A stretch of 64,000 bases of DNA from Hyphomicrobiaceae bacterium. GTDB lineage: Bacteria; Pseudomonadota; Alphaproteobacteria; Rhizobiales; Xanthobacteraceae. Numbering within the stretch: the stretch's first letter is position 1; every line of letters starts with the position of its first letter. Made by a program: the position numbers and the translations under genes. Location of the stretch: positions 1-64,000 of the forward strand of contig JAJPJB010000071.1 in the NCBI GenBank assembly GCA_021324465.1, read 5' to 3'. The notes under the pieces were generated by a model. It had not been told where the DNA came from. It was given only the letters and a program-made list of their open reading frames with translations, and made no database searches. Shown in pieces: positions 63,810 to 64,000 of the stretch.

Positions 63810-64000
63810 ATGCGCACCTTGGGAAACAGGCCCTGCGGCCGCACCGCGAGCACGATCAGAAAAGCGATATGGCCGGCGAGAATTTGCCAGCCCGGATTAA
63901 GGTGCGCGCCGATCGCCTGCGCGACGCCGAGAATGAGGCCGCCGGCAAGCGTGCCCCACAGGCTGCCCAGCCCGCCGACGATCACCGCCTCGAAGCCGAA
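63806..64000 (-). CDS. livH: Branched-chain amino acid-type ABC permease LivH, C-terminal part
   Basis: Only the last 64 codons are in the window; the gene continues beyond 64000. The visible part, read on the minus strand, has FGFEAVIVGGLGSLWGTLAG, followed by GLILGVAQAIGAHLNPGWQI and ending FPKVRM. This is the conserved C-terminal EAA-like loop of LivH. The stop overlaps the livM start by four bases, so the two permeases are translationally coupled. Confidence 0.93.
   Translation of the reverse strand, partial: FGFEAVIVGGLGSLWGTLAGGLILGVAQAIGAHLNPGWQILAGHIAFLIVLAVRPQGLFPKVRM

Overview
Organism. The window is GC-rich and gene-dense, and its gene content and order are those of an alphaproteobacterium of the order Hyphomicrobiales (Rhizobiales), most like the Xanthobacteraceae/Nitrobacteraceae (Bradyrhizobium, Rhodopseudomonas, Pseudolabrys). 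The evidence is the TIGR02302-type low-complexity protein, the order tlpA / argH-lptM-lysA-TIGR02302, the block twin-TM protein - PduO adenosyltransferase - etfB - etfA - 3-hydroxybutyryl-CoA dehydrogenase, an Omp25-like porin, ethylmalonyl-CoA pathway genes, and extragenic palindromes of a kind common in this order. Genus is not assigned; everything here comes from reading the sequence without database searches.

Layout. 1-1.8 kb: a (CACCT)14 array at the window edge, a 13-bp tandem repeat in front of a small acidic gene, a coiled-coil small protein, and a gene remnant. 1.8-3.9 kb: thiC with a TPP riboswitch. 4.1-10.8 kb: TIGR02302, lysA, lptM, argH, and divergent tlpA. 10.8-14.2 kb: a decayed transporter fragment, ArsR regulator/AHSA1 pair, VOC protein, glutathione transferase, porin. 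14.2-17.9 kb: electron-transfer flavoprotein block with cobalamin adenosyltransferase. 18-32.6 kb: three signature enzymes of the ethylmalonyl-CoA pathway (mcd, ccr, ecm), spaced among a chemoreceptor, a DUF2182/DUF1326 pair, a PilZ protein, a YihY membrane protein, a GlsB-type protein and a GT87 membrane protein. 32.6-40 kb: hybrid histidine kinase, gluQRS, DNA glycosylase, esterase, and an isolated TadG/TadE/TadE set. 40-48 kb: a corrinoid-binding BtuF-like protein behind threonine synthase, GMC oxidoreductase, HNH nuclease, MFS transporter, Na/Pi cotransporter. 48-50 kb: a bactofilin next to a bactofilin-like/alanine-racemase-like fusion. 50-55 kb: two luciferase-like monooxygenases with a MarR regulator and an aromatic-acid-type MFS transporter. 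55-60.9 kb: TDT transporter, frameshifted HVA-tudor gene, PAS protein, EamA transporter, tRNA-Leu, DsbB, small stress-type proteins, tRNA-Val. 61-64 kb: SDR, BKACE-type cleavage enzyme and a LivM/LivH ABC importer cut off by the window end.

How genes work together. Mcd (electrons to EtfAB), Ccr and adenosylcobalamin-dependent Ecm form the core of acetyl-CoA assimilation by the ethylmalonyl-CoA pathway. The nearby adenosyltransferase makes the Ecm cofactor, and the BtuF-like protein may bind corrinoid. As written, ecm carries an in-frame TGA and a frame change in a conserved segment, and a second conserved gene (HVA-tudor) also has a one-base frame error, so indel errors in the assembly are a serious possibility.

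Most unusual object. The 457-residue protein at 48714-50087 joins a bactofilin-like beta-helix to an alanine-racemase fold in which the PLP lysine (to Arg), the catalytic tyrosine of the GYADG motif (to His) and several other active-site residues are replaced. It looks like a pseudoenzyme tied to a cytoskeletal or cell-wall scaffold.
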